Counted from the first letter of the stretch, positions 33,312-45,053 are shown. The stretch is 64,000 bases of DNA from Periconia sp. R9002 (GCA_023627715.1 JAMAHW010000018.1:434001-498000); one strand, 5' to 3'. A program made the numbers and translations. The notes: generated from the sequence alone by a model not told the origin.

Positions 33312-34691
33312 TCATCTCCCGGATATCTTGAGTCTAGCCATCAGATTGTCCAGACTCCTTTGATCCTGTTCTTTGTACTCTTTCTGGCAATCAATCTTAA
33401 ACCCGCCACTGACCCACGAATGCAGCTGACCCCTCCAATCCGCCTCGGGCCAGTGCGTAGGCAGGATCCCGTTATCGAAGCAAATGTAGCGCTTGTTGAA
33501 GATTCTGGCACCGCACGTATCGCGGGCGCCGATGTCGTACTTGTAATCGTCGCCGTCGACGCCGTAATCGAAGGCGAAGTGAGACAGGTTGGGCAGGCTT
33601 TCGGCGATGCGGTCGAAAAACATGCTCCACGTGCCCTTGTAGGCGAATTGCTCTCCCCAGCGGTAGTGAAGGTCGTTTTCGTCCGTCTGGGGGAGGATGT
33701 CCCAGTCGTGGGTGCGCACGGCCCAGGTTTCCAAGTTGTCCGCGTAGATGCGGATCCACGAGGCGATCATGCAGTTGTGGAGGGTGAGGCTGCGGAGGGA
33801 CTTGATGTCCAGGAGCCAGTCGATGTCGTTGTCGTGTGCGATGGTGTAGTAACCCAGGGCCAGTTTCTCGAGTTTTGGGAAGGAGATGCCGCTGGGGTCG
33901 AAGTAGCCTGGAAATGGACCCCAATTGTCGCCACGGCTGTAAAGTGATAGTGATACGAGATTGGCGGCGATGGGCGCGAGCCAGGCTGAGCAGAGGTGTT
34001 CTGGGAATGTCTGGAGCTCGACGCAGTCGTAATCGTGGTCCGGACCGGCTTCGTTGTATTCCTGCGTCATGGAGATGTGGAGTTCTTCGAGATTGCCCAT
34101 GACGTCGCGGAAGAGGTCTGAGGAAGTGAACTCTTCAAGGGGGAAGTTTTGGAGGTTGACGATGGTGAGTTTGCGGATGGTTCGGTTGTTCTTGTCGGCG
34201 GCCCGGTCCTGGATGGCTTGGAAGATTATCTCCAGCTTGTATTCGCGCTCCTCCGCATCCTCTGCCACCTCTTGGTAGTCTCCAGCGTCCTGGCCTAAAC
34301 ATTCGCTAGTGAAGTGTATTTGCAACGAGTCGACATTTGGGAATTTCGAAAGTGCGGCAAGAGCCTGCCGGAATCTTCCGGTTTCTTCCTCATCGTCGAA
34401 TTCGTCGTAGTCTTCGTCTTCTTCGTCTTCTGGTCTCGTGTGGATGGTGATTTCGCGAGGAATACACCGAATTGCATCACTTTGGCTGATCGTGTCCCAC
34501 CTTTGCCTGTGCTGCTCGGCAGGTGAGAAGAAGATGGTGTCTTTGAAAATCTCCTTTCTAGCGTACGACTCCAACGCTTTGCAGGTCAACCGCACGCTTG
34601 CGAGATCCTGCGTGCTCCCCACTTGCGCGATGACTTGCGCAATTATCTCTGGTGCGAGGTTGAAAAGCGGGAAACTGGCTTCTGATGACAT
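33312..34691 (-). CDS. F-box protein with LRR-like C-terminal region
   Basis: Single exon, 459 residues. The N-terminal F-box-like helix pair is FNLAPEIIAQVIAQVGS and DLASVRLTCKALESYARKEIF (residues about 9-52), typical of fungal F-box proteins that recruit substrates to SCF ligases. An acidic linker (EDEEDEDYDEFDDEEE) follows. The remaining 330 residues show leucine-rich-repeat-like spacing: FPNVDSLQIHF, IRKLTIVNLQNFPLEEF, MGNLEELHISM, LVSLSLYSRGDNW, FPKLEKLALGYY, IKSLRSLTLHNCMIASW and LPNLSHFAF. That suggests a solenoid substrate-binding platform. No signal peptide or membrane segment. Substrate unknown. Confidence 0.8.
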   Translation of the reverse strand: MSSEASFPLFNLAPEIIAQVIAQVGSTQDLASVRLTCKALESYARKEIFKDTIFFSPAEQHRQRWDTISQSDAIRCIPREITIHTRPEDEEDEDYDEFDDEEETGRFRQALAALSKFPNVDSLQIHFTSECLGQDAGDYQEVAEDAEEREYKLEIIFQAIQDRAADKNNRTIRKLTIVNLQNFPLEEFTSSDLFRDVMGNLEELHISMTQEYNEAGPDHDYDCVELQTFPEHLCSAWLAPIAANLVSLSLYSRGDNWGPFPGYFDPSGISFPKLEKLALGYYTIAHDNDIDWLLDIKSLRSLTLHNCMIASWIRIYADNLETWAVRTHDWDILPQTDENDLHYRWGEQFAYKGTWSMFFDRIAESLPNLSHFAFDYGVDGDDYKYDIGARDTCGARIFNKRYICFDNGILPTHWPEADWRGQLHSWVSGGFKIDCQKEYKEQDQRSLDNLMARLKISGR

Positions 34692-35673
34692 GGTGCTGTA
34701 TGGTCCTTGGTTGCTAACTATTTAGACAGGGACAATGCTTTAGCTACGGGTTAAGTCGAACAAGGTGGGCTTTATACGCGCGATACACTATTCCAAACGA
34801 CCTTCATGAGCGTTTGGGCGGAGTACGGGGCCAACTGTTGCCTAGACAATTGAGGCAACAGGGGACGCTATCCCCAAGTTTGGCCAAAGATAGGATCAAT
34901 TAGATTGATGCAAGGCATCAAGAGTTTTGGTACCGAGTATTTGTTCAATCAGATAATAATTCAATACCTATGGCCGTCGCGACGGCCGACGTTGAGTTGA
35001 TTGGGAGGATTGGCGAGACGCTGAGCTGGCAAGCTGCTGCTAGTTCGAATTGTCTCCAGATAACATATGCCCGTCCATGAGCCGTGTGTTTCCAAACATT
35101 GAATTTACGGAAGTTGGTCTCGTCTCATCGCCATGGTGGGGGCTCTGACAGTTGCACAGTGCGGTGTTGCTGCGGAGTTGGCACGGAAGTTGAGTGGACT
35201 TGCGCACAGACCACGACAGATTTGCTAAATCTAACTTCGCAGTGTGCATTTCTTCGGGCCACATAAGACGGAACGGATCACCGACGCCGCTTTACTCCTA
35301 CTATCCTTTGACGATTCTTATGCCACAATCGATTTTTATTGTTTAGTTTCTGAGCTTTCAGCGTGTTCAAGTGTATTGTCCTTCTGTTTGGGTATCTGGC
35401 ATTTTTAGAGGAATAGGAAGAACGAAGCTATCGCGGCGTAGCAGTGAATCTCTGGACCAATTGCGGTTTGCGATACCGAGTAAACGCTACGAATCGCACA
35501 TTCTTTGCCTCTGGGCTTTCGAATACAGGATCAATTCCTGAGCCGCGAGAGACATTCACCTCAGAATACATATTCCCTATCGAAGGCCTTCGCTTCTAAC
35601 GAATTAAAGAGTACGAACGAGCAGAAGCTCATAACAAGAAAGACCAAGGGGAGAAAGGAATACAAAGATAGAA
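34692..35673. other. Divergent promoter region
   Basis: 982 bases between the F-box gene (-) and the membrane protein gene (+). Short frames are without content. No specific site recognised. Confidence 0.5.
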
Positions 35674-36693
35674 ATGGCGCGAGCGACGGGCTTCTACGTC
35701 CCGCTCGTCGCGCTCTATGCCTTTTGGATGGCCCTCGCCCACGGTGTATCCGCCGCCCAAGAACCCCTCATGGACAAGTCCCTCGACAAGGACGCCCGTG
35801 GGTACCGCCCGGGGGAAAGCATGACGGTAACCTGCCTCAACCGCACCATTGAAACGGGCGAGCACATCGTCGACGCGTCCGGACAGCTTCAATACATCCC
35901 GTTCCCCACATGCAACGAAACCGGCCGACCGCTCGAGCTCTTCTTCGGTGTCGAACGCGACATAAACTGCACCCTCGACTACATCTCCGACCCGCTCTAC
36001 CACCTCCTCGAATTCTACATACACAACGATGCCCCACTAACCTGCCGAGTCCCTTCCAAACCACTTCCCCCGTCGGTTCTCGAACACGAATACCGCGTCG
36101 CAGATACGGCAACGCAAGAAGGCGCCCTAGGGACCCAATCATCCCTCTACACGCCCCTCATCATTGCGCTCTCTGGCACCTTGCAACGCTCGCACCTTCA
36201 CATCAATACGGCGCTCAACCTCCTCGTCCACGCGGCCCCCAAACACATCTCCCCCGGCACCGTCGACGCCGCCTCCGCATACAGCATCTCCTCGCACGCC
36301 GCCTCCTCGGCGTCAAACACCCGCGTCACCATCGGCGATCCCCTCGTCCTTTCTTTCTCCGTCCGCTGGTACCCGTCCACCACATTACCCCCTGGCTGGA
36401 CCGGCTACGGCGGCCACGTATATAAATCAACGTTCCTCTATTGCATACTCAGCGCGGGCGCGAGCGCCGCGATCTGTGTGGCGTATTTCCGTGGTGTGGA
36501 GTTACCGCGGAGGTTGAAGCGGTACGCGAGGGATAAGCTGGGAGCTGGTGTGGGAGGACGATTAAATGGAGGAGGTGGCGGTGGGTACGGATTGCCGGTT
36601 GCGAATGGAGGTGGTAGCGGGAGAGGGTATGGTGGGGGAGGGTATGGCTATGGCTATGGCATTGGTGGAGGGACAGGTGGGAAGAAGGATTAG
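35674..36693 (+). CDS. Signal-peptide, single-pass membrane protein with Gly/Tyr-rich tail
   Basis: Single exon, 339 residues, conserved-looking but unnamed. A signal peptide (VPLVALYAFWMALAHGVSA, cleavage near residue 27) is followed by a lumenal/extracellular domain of about 220 residues with paired Cys (TVTCLNRTIE, FPTCNETG, INCTLDY, LTCRVPS) and N-glycosylation sites NRT, NET and NCT. One membrane span follows, FLYCILSAGASAAICVAY (about residues 256-274), then basic residues (ELPRRLKRYARDK), which fits a type I orientation. The cytosolic tail of about 50 residues is almost entirely Gly/Tyr/Asn (GGGGGGYGLPVANGGG, YGYGYGIGGG), a low-complexity sequence of the phase-separating kind. ER, secretory pathway or cell surface are all possible. 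Confidence 0.75.
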   Translation: MARATGFYVPLVALYAFWMALAHGVSAAQEPLMDKSLDKDARGYRPGESMTVTCLNRTIETGEHIVDASGQLQYIPFPTCNETGRPLELFFGVERDINCTLDYISDPLYHLLEFYIHNDAPLTCRVPSKPLPPSVLEHEYRVADTATQEGALGTQSSLYTPLIIALSGTLQRSHLHINTALNLLVHAAPKHISPGTVDAASAYSISSHAASSASNTRVTIGDPLVLSFSVRWYPSTTLPPGWTGYGGHVYKSTFLYCILSAGASAAICVAYFRGVELPRRLKRYARDKLGAGVGGRLNGGGGGGYGLPVANGGGSGRGYGGGGYGYGYGIGGGTGGKKD

Positions 36694-36939
36694 GTGTGAA
36701 TTGGGGGCGGACGTCATGTTGCATTGCGTTGGAAAAATGCTGGCATGTTAGAAAGGTACTTCGTCCATATCTTTGTATATGTGTAAATACATGTGTGCAT
36801 AATTGTCATGTACGTACATGTGTATTGATTATGTAAGCACGCTGAGTGTACAACAGCAACGCATCGAAATCAGGCATCAATGATTCTCACATCACTCTGC
36901 TGTTTCTGTTGCTCCGTCTGTCTCTACTCCCACCCCAGA

Positions 36940-37482
36940 ATGGATTACCAAAGAATCATCATTGTCGGCAAGCCGGGCTCCGGAAAGACAACCCTCGGCA
37001 GGCAGCTCGCCCAGATCCTCTCGCTGAAACACGTCGAGCTGGACGCCATTCACTGGCAGCCCGACTGGACCCCGCTCAGCACACCCATCTTCCGACAGCG
37101 CGTTGGCGATGCTCTCCCCGTGGACGGCCGCTGGGTCGCCGACGGCGGCTACAAAGCCCTCCGCGACATTCTCTGGGGCCGAGCCGACACGCTGATATGG
37201 CTCGATTACGGCATGCTGTTCACACTGTGGAGGTTATTCTGCCGCACCCTCGGCCGCCTTGTCTTGCAGACGAGACTGTGGAATGGGAATCGGGAGAAGC
37301 TTGCAAATCATTTTACGTTGGATAAGGAGGAGAACCTGTTCTTGTACATGATTAGTGCGCATTCGAGGCAAAGGCAGGAATTTCCCGTGGCACTGAGCGA
37401 TCCTCAGTACGCTCATCTTCGAGTATTGCGGTTCCGGACCGCGTCGGAATTGGATTCGTGGGTGAAGACGTTGGCTCGTTAG
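36940..37482 (+). CDS. P-loop nucleotide kinase-like protein (adenylate kinase/FlaR-topology-modulation type)
   Basis: Single exon, 180 residues from ATG 36940; an upstream in-frame ATG at 36880 would add a Cys-rich MILTSLCCFCC extension that the family lacks. The Walker A motif is IIIVGKPGSGKTTLGRQLA, followed by LKHVELDAIHWQPDW, where the ELDaihW motif after strand 2 is typical of the small bacterial AAA_18/FlaR-like or shikimate-kinase-like P-loop proteins. VDGRWVADGGY and LIWLDYG (Walker B-like) follow, then a basic lid segment (FCRTLGRLVLQTRLWNGNRE). It likely phosphorylates or remodels a nucleotide-like small substrate; the exact substrate is unknown. The resemblance to bacterial proteins, with no introns, makes ancient horizontal transfer a reasonable thought. 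Confidence 0.75.
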   Translation: MDYQRIIIVGKPGSGKTTLGRQLAQILSLKHVELDAIHWQPDWTPLSTPIFRQRVGDALPVDGRWVADGGYKALRDILWGRADTLIWLDYGMLFTLWRLFCRTLGRLVLQTRLWNGNREKLANHFTLDKEENLFLYMISAHSRQRQEFPVALSDPQYAHLRVLRFRTASELDSWVKTLAR

Positions 37483-39509
37483 ACTTGTGCATGGTAACCG
37501 CTTTTTTTTCTCACGGGGTTTTGCAGTCTGAAAACACTCGTGCTGGACTACATGTGGGATGTACTTGAGCGGTAATCATTATACTGGCCATGAAGCTGAG
37601 AGCGGTGAAGTACACAGGCTGTGAAATTCGAAGCATGAATATCATCCCTGCTCTCTTGCTACTGAGATGTCGTCAACGAAAGGTGAGATGTGAAAATATG
37701 GAGAGAATCCAGCTAATTTCCAGGCAATCGATTCCGACTATTTCCTACGTCCCGGAAAGGTGAACGAAGATATTCTGTCGCCCGAGATCGTTATGGTAGA
37801 GTTACGAAGCAAATGGTCTTCTGGCGATATCCCCGTCCAAAACCGTCGTCGATCGCGATTGTAGACGTCGTTGGGTTGGGGAAGGCTCAACATGTCTATG
37901 CTACCAATGTACTACGACACGAACGAGCGACAACTGGGGCAGTACATACGATGGAGATGATGTATTTGTTGACCTTCCGACCATCTTGTATATCTATCTT
38001 GGAGAAGGAGCCCATTCGTGATTCACTTCGTCTCGAGATGAATAAACCCGTCAGTCCTTGGTGTAGATCTGGTCACGTTTGGCACAGGTATAGTCGTTTT
38101 TGAAAACGACGAAATGAATCATTGCAACCTTGTTCTGGAGTTGTTCCTTAGCATAGAACGGGTGGGTGCAAAAGCTCGCCGTTTGGACGTTGGATGAGTT
38201 CCTGCTTATGTATCGAGTTTCCTATGTATGGATCACCACATCATCCGAGATGGTTGAATACTGCTCCTGAGTCCTCCACATCTCAATGATTCATTCGTCC
38301 ATTGGCATCTTCTTCTGCTCAAGGTTTTAAGCAGCCTTCTGCTCTTCCCTCGGTGAATTTTCAAGTTGCACTATCCCTGCCTCCGCTCATACAGCTTTAC
38401 CTGGGTTACGAAGGGGCCCAAGTGTCAAAAACGTGGGAATCTTAGGCGTGTGAGGATTTCTTTTGTTGATACAGCTATGTACGTATGTGTATCTGTGTAC
38501 ATGAAGCGAGGGTTACCGTGAATATATATTGATGTAATATATATGTAATGCGCCTACCTCTGTACCTCTATACACAAATCTTTACGAGGAAGAAAAACCA
38601 GACAGATACACACATGCGTAGATATACCATTATCACAATCGTTTTCACATTATTGGGTACGTTTTCCCTACGTAGCCTACATACATACTATCTACTCACG
38701 TTGTGAGCCTTTGCATTCCATGCTATTCCTACGAGAGGAATGCTAGACATTTAAAAGGAGATGTTGACGCCGCCCCCTTCACACTTCTTTCCTGTTCATC
38801 ATCATTATCCCACAACATACACATTACCATACCTACAACAGAAACACAGACATGAGTATTAGGTACTTTCCTTTCCTTCGGTGCTCATCCGCAACTACCC
38901 ACCCATCGACTCATCCACCTACCGGCACAAGAAGTATAAAAAACGGAAAGGGAAAAGAAAAAGAGACAACGAAAGGGAGAAAACCTCTGATATGCAAAAA
39001 CACAGTAACAAGGTGAAAATAAAAAGAGATTCGTGATAAAGAAAAGAAGAACCCTCAGAGGTTATTTATTCCGTTCCATTGCATTCCAGGTGAGCGTTTG
39101 TGTATTAGAATCGGGAAATTAGTAGGATCAGCAGCGGAAAGAAAAAGGGGGGTATGGAAGGCGAACTGGTGGTTATGAAAGGCATGATTTTGGTTTCCCC
39201 TCCCCTAGGTAATGTGGATGCATGTACGCTGGAAGACAAACGGAAGATGGAAGATGTGCCTAGATGCACGGGAGTGAAGGAAACATAACACCACGGCTGC
39301 CACGGAAACCCCGTACGGATGGACGAATCGATAAATGGATGGGTTGCTAGATGGGCGCGGTCGGCCCTTCTACCCCTTAGATAAAAGTAACCGGCTTCCT
39401 CTTAGGACTCGCGACATGACGTCTGGGCGGTCCCTCATCGTCCGACAGCGGGTCTTCCCTAACAGGCACCAGTCAGCCGCCAACACCCACGCAGATGGGA
39501 CAGGCACGG
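37483..39509. other. Intergenic region with one doubtful small gene
   Basis: 2 kb. A possible two-exon gene lies at 37665-38103 (listed separately). The remainder holds A+T-rich tracts (TATATATTGATGTAATATATATG near 38523) and purine-rich DNA (38930-39060). Nothing else recognised. Confidence 0.45.
37665..38103 (+). CDS. Doubtful small two-exon gene
   Basis: ATGTCGTCAACGAAAG at 37665 ends in a consensus donor (gtgaga), and 'gctaatttccag' ends at 37723, giving a possible 43-nt intron and a continuous frame of about 130 residues to 38103. The product (MSSTKGNRFRLFPTS...) has no recognised domain. The competing frame after the same acceptor also reads plausibly for 50 codons (AIDSDYFLRPGKVNED) but would break phase. 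Could be an orphan gene, a gene relic or chance. Confidence 0.2.
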
Positions 39510-40681
39510 TCAGTGGTACCGCGGCGGGCTGCCCTCCGGACCACCTCTAGGGACTCCATTCGGCAGCGTGGCACCACTCTGCTGCGGGGGCGCACCCCCG
39601 CCTCCTCCCTGGCGGTACTCGACCTCCCTGCGCATGAGATCCAGCGTCTCGGGGAAGTAGGGCTTGACGCCAAACGTAACGAGGTACTGTGCCGTCTTCT
39701 CGATGCGCTTGATCTCGCGGCCGACGTTCCACTCCTCGCCCTCGCCGAACCGGCGCCCCACGACCTCTACCATGGCGGCGTCGAGGCGCCCGTAAAAGTC
39801 GCGCCGCGCCGCAATGTCGGATTCGTCGCCCGAGTCGAGGCCGCCATGCGAGTTGAGATTGCCGCCGAGCTTGAGGACCAGGTCGAATGCGTGCCGTGGG
39901 CCTGAGGGGAGCAGCGAGAGGCGCTGAATGTCCGGGAGGAATTTGAGCATTGCTGACGCGAAGTGCGCCGACGAGATGGAGTCGTTGAGGTCGTCTTGCA
40001 GGCGGTGCAGATCGAAGTTTACAATTGTGATTTTGCGGTCGAGTTGCGCATTGAGGGTTATGGCTGCGTCGGGGGTCGTCGTGTCCATGATTTTGGCGAT
40101 GGCGGGGGGCACGTCTACGATTATTCATGTTAGTTTGGGATTTCTACAACGACTTCTGGCAAAAGGAATGGAAACGTACCAGGTCGTAACCCTCTTTTGT
40201 CAATCCAGGCGTGTACCTCAGCGCGCTGCTGCTCCAACTGCTCCACCCACGCCTGCATGTCGGCAAGCTGACTCTCGAGCTGCTCAATCTTATCCGTGTA
40301 GGGGCGCACGGCCTGATTGAAGGCCTGGGCCAGCAGATCCGGCATGGGTTCCGTCTTGGAGGTATTTAAGCCCGGCTGGCCGAGGTTGGCGGAGTTCATG
40401 GCGGGGTTGATGGCAGCGCCGCGCATGTACTGCTCCTGCTGGTGCTGTGGATGTTGTTGAGGGTGTTGGTGTTGCTGCTGCTGTTGCTGCTGCTGGCGAA
40501 ACATGATGGCGTCGTCGTCCGGAGAGGGGTCCGAAAGGTGCTGTTGGTGCTTGGAGGCCGAGTCGGGGCGGCTCGAGTCGGGGCGCTTTTCGTAGTCGTC
40601 GTAGGAGAGGGAGCGCGAGGGGGGGCCGTCGTGTTCAATGTACGAGTTTGCGCGGGAGCGGCGTTTGGAGAAAATGCCCAT
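39510..40681 (-). CDS. Fungal protein with polyQ/H tract and coiled coil
   Basis: Two exons: 40681-40180 and 40114-39510, intron 40179-40115 (65 nt, gtacgt...gtag), phase 1; 368 residues. The N-terminus is basic/Ser-rich (MGIFSKRRSRANSY), then a DYEKRPDSSRPDSASKH disordered segment and a Gln/His tract with eight Q in a row encoded by a CAG/CAA microsatellite. A coiled coil follows (DKIEQLESQLADMQAWVEQL, EQQRAEVHAWIDKRG), then a second helical domain (RKITIVNFDLHRLQDDLND, LKFLPDIQRLSL, AARRDFYGRLDAAMVEVVGR, IEKTAQYLVTFGVKPYFPET) and a Gly/Pro-rich end. The join makes GLRPDVPPAIAKIMD. Not assigned to a named family; probably a cytosolic scaffold. Confidence 0.75.
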
Positions 40682-41446
40682 GGTAGGGAGGGAAGGGAAA
40701 GAAAAGAAAGAGGGTGGACGGTGAGATCGCGTGGGCGGCGGGTTATAACTAACTTCAAAGAGCGTGGTGGTGTCGGGGATTGGATGGATGGGTGAAGGAG
40801 GTGGGTTGGTGGGTGGTAGAGCTTGGGCGAACGGGCTCTTCTAGACGGCGCGTGGCTGGTGAAGTGTAATTTTAATGGGGAGGTGGGAAGCCGAGATTGA
40901 AATGACATGATGGCCATCACAAAAAGAGGCTGGGGATCCCAAGACGAGACGTCAGCCCAACTGCGGAGACACCGCCGAGCACCATCCCGGTCGCCCCATC
41001 ACCACCTTTCTGGAGCTATGTAGTTCCTCTACTGGTACACGACAGCAACGCCGCGTCAAAACAAAGAGAAGAGAAGAAAAGAAAAGAAGCCGCCTGGAAC
41101 GCTACGGTCCTCGCTTTTGATTCAACTTCTCCCTCGTCTATCGTATCCCAGAGGAAAGAAACTCTGTTGCGTTGGGGCCAGCAACCTTCTCCATCTGTGC
41201 TCCGGCTCCAACCACCGAAACATGCCTACCTATTCCCAGCCACACGCAATAATACACATCCACGCCCACGACTCCGAAGCAAGCCATTCGGAGCCTCCTG
41301 CCACGGTTGTTGGCTGCCGCGCTTCTCGACGTTTCGAAGCTCCAGATAAGACGTCCCCACATCTCTGGTACCGCCCCCCCGTCTCCGTCCGCTGTGTGCG
41401 TCTTCTACGAATCTACAACCGTTGAACCTTCTCCCTGCGGCCCGTC
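40682..41446. other. Intergenic region
   Basis: Upstream region of the polyQ gene and 3' flank of MCD4. Frames here are compositional shadows. Nothing recognised. Confidence 0.5.
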
Positions 41447-44400
41447 TCATCTCGTCTTCTTTGCATTGGGATGCAATGCTTCCTTCTCTGTCATGCTCTT
41501 GGACGCCTTGCCATTCACTTCCACCTTGTTACCATGGTCCAGCCTGACGCGTCCGACGATGCTTTCGCTGACCAACTCTAACCCTGCCACAAACACCCCC
41601 AGCAGACTCGCAATCACAAAGTGACTGATGGTCGTTCCAATGTCTAGCCAGCTACCTTCGTCTTTGACCATGTAGAAGAAACTCAGCGTCATGACGTCGC
41701 TGACGGCCATGACCACCATGAACAGCGCCGACGGCGCCACCCCCAGCCGCTGGTTCAAGAGTCCAAAGTTGGCCGACAGCGCTGCAAACGGCACCATGAG
41801 CTTCAGGATGAGGAGAGCCCCTTGCGAGAAAGGGTCGAAGACCGGCACCAGACGGTACACGGCATCCAGCGAAAAGGACGATACTGACGCAATGTTGCTG
41901 GCGCTGAAGAATGCCGACTGCACAAAGAAGAAGAAGAAGAGCGCGATTCGTGCGTCCGCCAGAGTCAAGGATCGATAATCGCCCTTCTCCATCGCTTTGA
42001 GCCGGTCGCCAGCTGCTGCAACAGCTGCTTTGACCCCGTCCTTGGCAGTAACGCCTTTTGGTTTGGGGCCCTTGGTGTTGTGCAGGTACACACTGTGCTC
42101 CAGTCGCATCCAGCTGAAGAGACACATGCAGAAAGCGAAGTAAAACAGCCCCTCGTATGAAATGGTGAGGATGATGAAGGTCGGCGCAAATTGTAAAAAC
42201 GTCGCCGTGAGCCGGTGCAGATAGTGCCTTTGTGCCTGTCCACGATAACCCAGAGGAAGGACCAAAGATGCAACTATTTACGTCAGTCATCATCTATAGC
42301 AAAGCATCAACCTCACTCACCAAGCGTGAACCAGCCCACGTAGATGTTTCCACTGCCCAATCCCTGCCTTGCCTGGAGCGTGATCACACTAGACCGTGTG
42401 ACAATGATGGCTAGTAGAACCAGTCCCAATTGACATCCAAACACAATCTGGGATGGAATGTCTTGTCCTGCGGGAGAGGCTGTATCCTCTGACGCCTCAT
42501 CTTCAGTCGTGATTTTCTTCTCAAACAAAAGGTAAAGCAATCCGACTGCAAACATGAGCACCCCTCCACACACACTGCCCATTCATTAGTATGTGCTCGT
42601 CACACCATCGTGGGATGAAATACATGAGATTGAGATTCTCGGCCTTGTTCGCTGGGAGCGTGGTGAAGACGCTCATGATGATACACGATATCACCCATGG
42701 GACAATGGTAAGCAAGTTTTCCTTCAAGAAGCTGTGGCCGTAAAAGGCAGGCCACGCAGTGGCCAACAGATAACAGACGGTATAAATCTCCCGCTTGAAG
42801 TAACTTTGGACCTACAAATTGTCAGCTACCATTTGCTATATCAAACGTTATGCTCACTAGTGCTTCTAAAAGACCGAAAAATCCTAGCGTGGACAATACA
42901 AATTTGGCCAAATCTCCCTTCGATAACACATTAGCAAACAGTACTTTGCTGCCTTCGAAGAGAGCGGATTTGCGGGCCCAAACTTCCTCCCAAAAAACCA
43001 CCGGAAAGAAGGCGTAGGCATAGTACACCGGAGGCGATTCTTGCGTGAAAAGCGCAGAGTAAAGTGCTATGAGGATGGACGAGAATGCAATTAGGCTGGG
43101 CACAGTTCGGGATGGTTTGGTCTCCGCATTGAGAACGTGGAGATCAATGACAGTAGTGATAGCGAAGACAATCCAGCCAACATATCCTGCCGTTACCAGT
43201 GTGCGGAGGAACAGCCAGTCATACGTCTGGAGATATCGAAGTCCCTGGAGGCCCAGCTGGATCAATTCGTGGCTTTGATGAATAGCGTCCTCAAAATCCT
43301 TGGTAGCAATTGCTTGCTCGATTTGAGTGACCCGGTGCTCGACAGAATGCGCTTCATCACCTAACCCTGAAAAGGGTTTGTAGTAGAGCTCTTTGGATTT
43401 CTTCTGCTCTTCCTTCACACGATACATCTCCAGTATTTCTTGCGCGTTGACTAGTAGTGCTTCGGCCTTGGATTTGGGATCCGTGTCGAGATACGAGAGG
43501 GGCAACTCGCCGACTGAGTTGGTCGGGAAAGACAGCCCCACAAGATAAGCCATGAGAGCAGCGACGTCGGCCTGCGCGACATCGTGACGTTGAATTTGGT
43601 CCAACCCCCAGTCATGGGAAAATCCATCCTCATGACCTTGGGCAATTCCCGACACATTCATGACAGGTGCCGCCACCCCAGATCCCCACGCAATCAGAGG
43701 TGTACGTGTGTTGTCTGGATGTCCGTCTCCGTGGCTACCCCAATCGCTCATGCCATGGTCCGCCGTAAAAACGAATGCCGTCTTTCCGTCATCATAAAAG
43801 TCTTCTATGAGCTGTGTGATCTCCTCCACCCCTTTGTCTACGATCTGAATGTTGTGAAGGTATTGCCATGAATATGGTCGGTGGCTGTGTCCTGTGGTAT
43901 CCAGCCCCAGCAAATGGAGGAAGAAGACGTTCTTGTCTTTCCTCAAATCAGCATTTAGGGTCGCGTTGGTTTTTGCGGCCTCGAAAAGAGCCTTGACCTT
44001 GTCAAACACCCACAGATCCAAATGGAATGCGTCCTTTGAATTATCTTCCGCTTCCGCGTCGTACATATCCGCATCAACCCTTCCAGGGACAGCACCCTGC
44101 TCAAACATAGGCAGAATATCCGGACTGCCCCAACTCCAAGTATGCCTGCTCCGATTGAAAACGCTGTCAAAGTTGACTGGGTTGAGTTTCCATCCTGTCA
44201 TGACCGCAGAGACATCCTCGTATAAACCAGCGATTAGCGCTACGTGACCGGGTCGGGATTCAGTAGGAACGCGGGTATGAGACACTCCAAAAGTGCCATG
44301 CTCCAGAACGCGGGATCGCAAGAACGGCGCAAGAGGGCGCGGAGTTTTGGCTTCCTCGGTATCAGGGTCGGAGGGTTTTGGATCGGGAAAAGATTGGAAG

Positions 44401-44708
44401 GCTTTGTCTGCACGGAGACCATCGCCTGTGGTTGGGTGTTAAAACAGCTGGAAATGAGTATTTGTAAGTAGCATATCTAGAGTTACTTACCGACGAATAA
44501 AACCAATCGCTTCGCAGGCGCCTCTTTATTTTCGACGCGATGCTCTCGCATGCCATGAACAATTGGGCTCACAAAGTAAATGGAGAAGATGCTACGTTGG
44601 TCAGTCCACAACTTTGGCGACAGGAAGGGAAGAGCCCAACCTGTAAATATAGATCAGGTGGAAGACCACCGCGATCGTCAGAAAGCGGTAGCGACCACCT
44701 TGTGCCAT
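41447..44708 (-). CDS. MCD4: GPI ethanolamine phosphate transferase 1
   Basis: Adds ethanolamine phosphate to the first mannose of GPI precursors in the ER; PIG-N orthologue. Six exons: 44708-44641, 44591-44491, 44425-42858, 42811-42624, 42574-42321, 42273-41447; all junctions keep frame; 1001 residues, the usual family length. After a signal anchor (FLTIAVVFHLIYIYSIFSIY) comes the alkaline-phosphatase-superfamily domain: metal site FVGDGLRADK, nucleophile Thr in HTRVPTESRPGHVALIAGLY, NRSRHTWSWGSPDILPMF, LGLDTTGHSHRPY and FTADHGMSDWGSHGDG. The C-terminal half is multi-pass membrane (for example YVGWIVFAITTVIDLHV, VLMFAVGLLYLLFE, IVFGCQLGLVLLAIIV). Two introns are only 47 and 49 nt. Essential in yeast and needed for cell wall protein anchoring. 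Confidence 0.95.
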
Positions 44709-45053
44709 GGTGGGTATGAAAGAGTGGATGTCCAACTGCTAGTTAGCAATTGTCCAATGTATTGTGAGGTTTCAACATTTAAGGATGCGGAGAGCGGAGG
44801 TCCCTGACATCGCCGCTTCTCCCCCTGGCTATGACTAACCCCTATTTGAGATAGCGTCAAAATTCATAAGTGTGGGGAAGAATATATTGGCTTCGCCTTC
44901 ATATAGAGCAATACGACATTGATGGCCAGTTTATGTGGGAATATACATGTATAATTGAATGATTCAAAAGTCTCGAGCTTGCAGTATACCAACCAGTCTC
45001 CCATAAACTTAGAATGAACCACATCCCTGCACCTACAACTCGTTCAGATAGTT
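44709..45053. other. Short intergenic region between MCD4 and GDI1
   Basis: 345 bases; promoter of MCD4 and 3' flank of GDI1, both on the minus strand. Nothing specific recognised. Confidence 0.5.

Noticed and set aside
33300..33947. 215-codon plus frame opposite the F-box/LRR gene
   Set aside because: Antisense shadow; the minus strand shows clear F-box and LRR-like spacing.
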